Positions 5,056-7,318 of a DNA stretch of 7,318 nt are shown here, one piece after another; position 1 is the stretch's first letter, and every line of letters starts with the position of its first letter. Made by a program: the position numbers and the translations under genes. The notes under the pieces were generated by a model, which was given only the letters and a program-made list of their open reading frames with translations, had not been told where the DNA came from and did not search any database. Source of the stretch: Treponema sp. (GTDB lineage Bacteria; Spirochaetota; Spirochaetia; Treponematales; Breznakiellaceae); NCBI GenBank assembly GCA_031258265.1, contig JAIRNB010000279.1, forward strand, positions 1-7,318. The letters run 5' to 3'.

Positions 5056-6768
5056 TTACCGCAGGCGCGCTATGAAATTCGCCGCATTGGATGTAAAGCG
5101 CATAATAATTATCCCCTCGCCGGACTTGCGGATGATCTTGGCAAAAACCTCGTCCCCCGCCGAATTGATCACCTTGATATTTTCAAAAACATTCAGGGAC
5201 TCTTCCCCCTTTTCGGGAATAATAATGGCCTTCGCTATAGATACAGAAAGGATATAGTAATGCAGCTTTACTATCTCCACCCGCTTATCGTCAATCCGGT
5301 AACAGATAATGGGCGCCGGATCGGAAAGCCGGGTAAGGGGAATTTCATTGCTCCTGAGTTCCAGGAAATAAGGCGCCCCAATGCCGTCAATCTGGTATAC
5401 CGTGATAGGTTCTTTCAGGCCCTTGGGCAGGATTTCCAGTTCCTGGCCTATCCGCAGTTCCGCCTTGATCAGGGACCTGGTATTCTCCGAAATTAGAATC
5501 TGGCCCCCGGTACTAAAACTCTCGATACGGCTGGCAAGATTAACATTACTGCCAATGACATTGTACTTCATGGACTTGGGGGACCCGATATTCCCCACGA
5601 TAGTTTCCCCGGAATTGATCCCCACCCCCGTTTCCATCAGGGGATACCGGTTCTTGATGTTCCAGTCGTTTATTTCATCCATGGCGATCTGCATTTCCAG
5701 CGCGCAGGCTACAATGCTGTCCGGGTGGTTATCGTAGGCCACGGGGGCGCCGAATATAGCCAGAATACCGTCCCCCAGGAATTCTATCACCGTGCCCCGG
5801 TATTTGTGGATCACGTCCACCATGACGGAAAAGTAATGGTTCAGCATGGTCACGGCGTCTTCAACCCCCATCTGTTCGGACATAGAGGTAAAGCCCCGGA
5901 TGTCGGAAAACAGGATAGAGATATTCTGCTTTTTACCCCCCAGGGAAAGGCCGTCGGGGGTATCCAGCAGGTCCTTTACGATTTCATCGGATAAATAGCG
6001 GCCAAAGGTTTCGTTCAGGGCCAGCACCTTTTTAGTTTCTTCTTCGACCATCTGCTGGAGATTGGTATTAAAAACATTGAGCTGCCGTATTTTTTGCCGG
6101 TAGAGGAGGAACATGGCACCGGAAGAGAGGATAGTGGCGATAATGGCGATAACCTGAAAGATGTAACGGCGGACCGTGGCGTCCCGCTGGGAAAGGATAC
6201 GCTCATCGGATATGTCCACTCCGGCGGTGGCATAGATATTTCCGTTATGGTCAAGTATGGGGATCAGGGCGGAAAGAAGGCCGTCCCAGGTCATGGTGTA
6301 TTCGTCAAAATGGGTAACGGCGGATACCTTCTTTTCGATTAGTTCTTTGGAAATATCCTCTATGGGAAAAAAAGTCTCCGGGGTGCAAATATCCTCGCTG
6401 TAGTCATTGTCCACGATGTACTGAATTTGCCCGCCCTCGTACGGCCGCCAGAAATACGCATAAAGGACATTATAATCCTCCGCGAATTCCACCAGCTTGT
6501 CCTTAAGGGCCCGGTATTCGGGAACAAATTCCCCCGCCGGGGTATAAATATCCTCCACGGCATGGTATTTATCCAACTCCTCGATGCTTACATGGCTTGC
6601 CAGGGCATGGGCGGCGGCCAGAAGAAATTCCTGGGTAGATTGTTCCATAAGCTTAACGGTATGCCGCAGGTTGATATTCGCGTTGATCGACAGGGTAAGC
6701 ACAATAAAAGAACTAAGGATAAACGACAGCAGGGCGATATTGCTTTTTAGGATCTGCCGGGCTTTCAT
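5056..6768 (-). CDS. Membrane-anchored class III adenylate/guanylate cyclase with extracytoplasmic sensor and PilZ-like tail
   Basis: It makes a cyclic nucleotide from NTP in the cytoplasm in response to a signal sensed outside the membrane. Domains in the 570-aa protein are: TM1 (about 9-29); a Cache-like sensor (30-200, with YAYFWRPYEGGQIQYIVDND and ALIPILDHNGNIYATAGVDIS); TM2 (202-223); a coiled coil (224-254); and the linker FGRYLSDEIVKDLL. The catalytic domain spans about 279-460: metal Asp289 in LFSDIRGFT, Asp333 in FLGDG, and transition-state Asn410 and Arg414 in VNLASR. Positions aligning with the purine-selecting Lys and Asp are Glu329 and Asn403. The tail (463-570) looks PilZ-like but lacks RxxxR and (D/N)xSxxG. 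I chose the ATG at 6766-6768: AAGGA lies 10 nt upstream and the promoter -10 lies between it and the alternative in-frame TTG at 6810. It is the first gene of the cyclase-hsdM-hsdS operon. Confidence 0.93.
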   Translation of the reverse strand: MKARQILKSNIALLSFILSSFIVLTLSINANINLRHTVKLMEQSTQEFLLAAAHALASHVSIEELDKYHAVEDIYTPAGEFVPEYRALKDKLVEFAEDYNVLYAYFWRPYEGGQIQYIVDNDYSEDICTPETFFPIEDISKELIEKKVSAVTHFDEYTMTWDGLLSALIPILDHNGNIYATAGVDISDERILSQRDATVRRYIFQVIAIIATILSSGAMFLLYRQKIRQLNVFNTNLQQMVEEETKKVLALNETFGRYLSDEIVKDLLDTPDGLSLGGKKQNISILFSDIRGFTSMSEQMGVEDAVTMLNHYFSVMVDVIHKYRGTVIEFLGDGILAIFGAPVAYDNHPDSIVACALEMQIAMDEINDWNIKNRYPLMETGVGINSGETIVGNIGSPKSMKYNVIGSNVNLASRIESFSTGGQILISENTRSLIKAELRIGQELEILPKGLKEPITVYQIDGIGAPYFLELRSNEIPLTRLSDPAPIICYRIDDKRVEIVKLHYYILSVSIAKAIIIPEKGEESLNVFENIKVINSAGDEVFAKIIRKSGEGIIIMRFTSNAANFIARLR

Positions 6769-6798
6769 CTTGGCGCCGTCCTTATTTGTAATACCCCA

Positions 6799-6827
6799 AT
6801 TATGCCACAAAGAAAGAATGCCTTCAA
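6799..6827 (-). promoter_or_regulatory. Promoter of the cyclase-hsdM-hsdS operon
   Basis: On the minus strand TTGAAG (6822-6827) is separated by 17 bp from CATAAT (6799-6804), matching 4 of 6 and 5 of 6 consensus bases. The start site would be near 6792, leaving a leader of about 24 nt that holds the AAGGA ribosome site (6779-6783). I see no other promoter before hsdM or hsdS. Confidence 0.6.
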
Positions 6828-7006
6828 TGCGTGCGGGAATAGGGAAGGAGGGGGAGCGCAGCGGTCCCTAAAGCCAGATACGTCCCAGGGCGCGGCCTTC
6901 TTTGCTCCCGGCCCCCCCTAGTTCCGTAGTCCTCCCGGGCTTCGCCCGGTCCGGTCTACTCCACTACCCCCCCTCTCGGTGTCAGCCACCTGTGCGGGGA
7001 ATTTAT
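6828..7006. other. Gene-free stretch with one imperfect hairpin
   Basis: No coding frame here looks like a protein. The main structure is CCGGGC-TTC-GCCCGG (6935-6949), a 6-bp stem with a 3-nt loop. It is flanked by weaker complementary blocks (AGT, GTAG, CC) that extend the symmetry to about 6920-6965. Homopolymer C runs occur at 6912-6918 and 6967-6973. Confidence 0.5.
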
Positions 7007-7051
7007 CCTCTGCGGCGCCGCAGGGGTGTAATATACAGCCTTCGGCTTTTC

Positions 7052-7078
7052 GCCGGCAGGGATGCCGGCTGTGATAGA
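7052..7078 (+). repeat. 27-bp direct repeat, copy 1
   Basis: This is identical to 7155-7181. It consists of the palindrome GCCGGCAGGGATGCCGGC followed by TGTGATAGA. Confidence 0.95.
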
Positions 7079-7081
7079 TGT

Positions 7082-7103
7082 GCTAAAAAATGGCATGGAT
7101 GCC
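7082..7103 (+). repeat. 22-bp direct repeat, copy 1
   Basis: This is identical to 7213-7234. It starts GCTAAAAAATGG and ends in GGC-ATGGAT-GCC. In this copy the right arm is not complementary beyond GGC/GCC, whereas the second copy is a full palindrome. Confidence 0.95.
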
Positions 7104-7154
7104 GGCTTTAGTTCCAGCACAACGCGCTCCGCGCGTTGTGCCGCGCGCGCACTG

Positions 7155-7181
7155 GCCGGCAGGGATGCCGGCTGTGATAGA
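7155..7181 (+). repeat. 27-bp direct repeat, copy 2
   Basis: Second identical copy of 7052-7078, 103 bp downstream. It is followed by an unrelated hairpin (7186-7210) and then by the 22-bp module, repeating the order seen in the first unit. Confidence 0.95.
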
Positions 7182-7212
7182 CGCATACGTTTTTGCAAAG
7201 CAAAAACGTAAA

Positions 7213-7244
7213 GCTAAAAAATGGCATGGATGCCATTTTTTAGC
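7213..7244. repeat. 32-bp near-perfect palindrome (contains 22-bp repeat copy 2)
   Basis: Arms of 15 bp (7213-7227 and 7230-7244) are exact reverse complements around GG, starting GCTAAAAAA and ending TTTTTTAGC. As RNA or single strand it folds with ATGGAT as the effective loop. The T run is paired in the stem, so it is not a standard terminator. Confidence 0.92.
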
Positions 7245-7318
7245 AGCGCAAGGGATAGAGCGGAAATACCGGAGGCTTTACCGCAGGTAAAGCTGAGGAA
7301 TTGCAGCGATAGCCCGGT

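Larger units (their letters stand above)
7007..7318. repeat. Palindrome-rich mosaic repeat cluster (continues past the window)
   Basis: At least eight inverted repeats occupy about 310 bp. CTGCGGC/GCCGCAG (7010-7023) has no loop. AGCC-TTC-GGCT is at 7037-7047. GCCGGC-AGGGAT-GCCGGC occurs twice (7052-7069, 7155-7172). An 11-bp stem with loop TCC is at 7117-7141, and another 11-bp stem with loop AAA at 7186-7210. A 15-bp-arm palindrome is at 7213-7244, and GCTTTACC-GCA-GGTAAAGC at 7275-7293. Words GATAG (7073, 7176, 7254, 7308) and AGGGAT or ATGGAT (7058, 7095, 7161, 7226, 7251) recur. The family is unknown to me; REP/BIME-like elements are the nearest described class. No gene is visible. Confidence 0.85.

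Noticed and set aside
5056..6768. Pycsar (PycC) cyclase
   Set aside because: Known PycC proteins pair with TIR or membrane effectors; here the cyclase has a full transmembrane sensor architecture and PilZ-like tail typical of signalling cyclases, and no such effector is next to it.
6769..6810. TTG start at 6810 adding 14 residues to the cyclase
   Set aside because: It lies upstream of the predicted -10 box (6799-6804) and lacks a ribosome site, while the ATG at 6768 has AAGGA and starts right before a typical TM1.
7052..7244. CRISPR array
   Set aside because: Only two copies of each repeat, uneven spacing, and spacers that are themselves palindromes; no cas genes.
7186..7244. Rho-independent terminators
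   Set aside because: The T runs are paired within the stems and no unpaired T tract follows; no adjacent gene needs a terminator here.

Overview
The window most resembles a spirochaete chromosome, probably a Treponema of the termite-gut type. This rests on the style of the class III cyclase (membrane sensor, catalytic domain, PilZ-like tail), the MetF-like protein family and the density of intergenic palindromes. It is a judgement from remembered family character, not from a search. Apart from one tRNA gene, every gene I can support lies on the minus strand. The hsdM, hsdS and thioesterase genes look GC-rich, the cyclase is intermediate, and the acetyltransferase is clearly more AT-rich.

Right to left in the direction of minus-strand transcription: the right edge (about 6870-7318) holds no gene. 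It contains a dense mosaic of palindromes and short direct repeats that continues past the window. A sigma70-like promoter (6799-6827) then drives an apparent three-gene operon: a membrane-anchored class III nucleotide cyclase (5056-6768), a type I DNA methyltransferase subunit HsdM starting 1 nt after the cyclase stop (3483-5054), and a specificity subunit HsdS overlapping hsdM by ATGA (2458-3486). No hsdR is present. HsdM has CPPP where the catalytic NPPF/Y belongs and a damaged SAM motif, and HsdS has a stunted second recognition domain. The pair therefore looks like a methylation-incompetent remnant or a repurposed DNA-binding complex. After 13-bp tandem repeats and a hairpin comes an AT-rich GNAT acetyltransferase (1743-2348) with its own promoter.

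The region 1143-1742 holds a plus-strand tRNA-Ala(GGC) gene with its own promoter. Its last 18 bases and the following 86 bp are duplicated 212 bp downstream (103 of 104 bases identical). Three hairpins lie between the copies, and two of them have purine loops (AGGAC, AGGAG) like those in the right-edge palindrome cluster. A terminator-like hairpin (1719-1740) closes the region.

Left of the tRNA, divergently transcribed, an acyl-ACP thioesterase (333-1109) overlaps by 7 nt the start of a methylenetetrahydrofolate reductase-like gene that runs off the left edge (1-339).

The most notable points are: (i) two intergenic clusters of hairpins whose stems differ while the loop stays close to A(N)GGA; (ii) the tRNA 3'-end duplication enclosing one of those clusters; (iii) a predicted catalytically dead, hsdR-less HsdM/HsdS pair tightly coupled to a sensory nucleotide cyclase.
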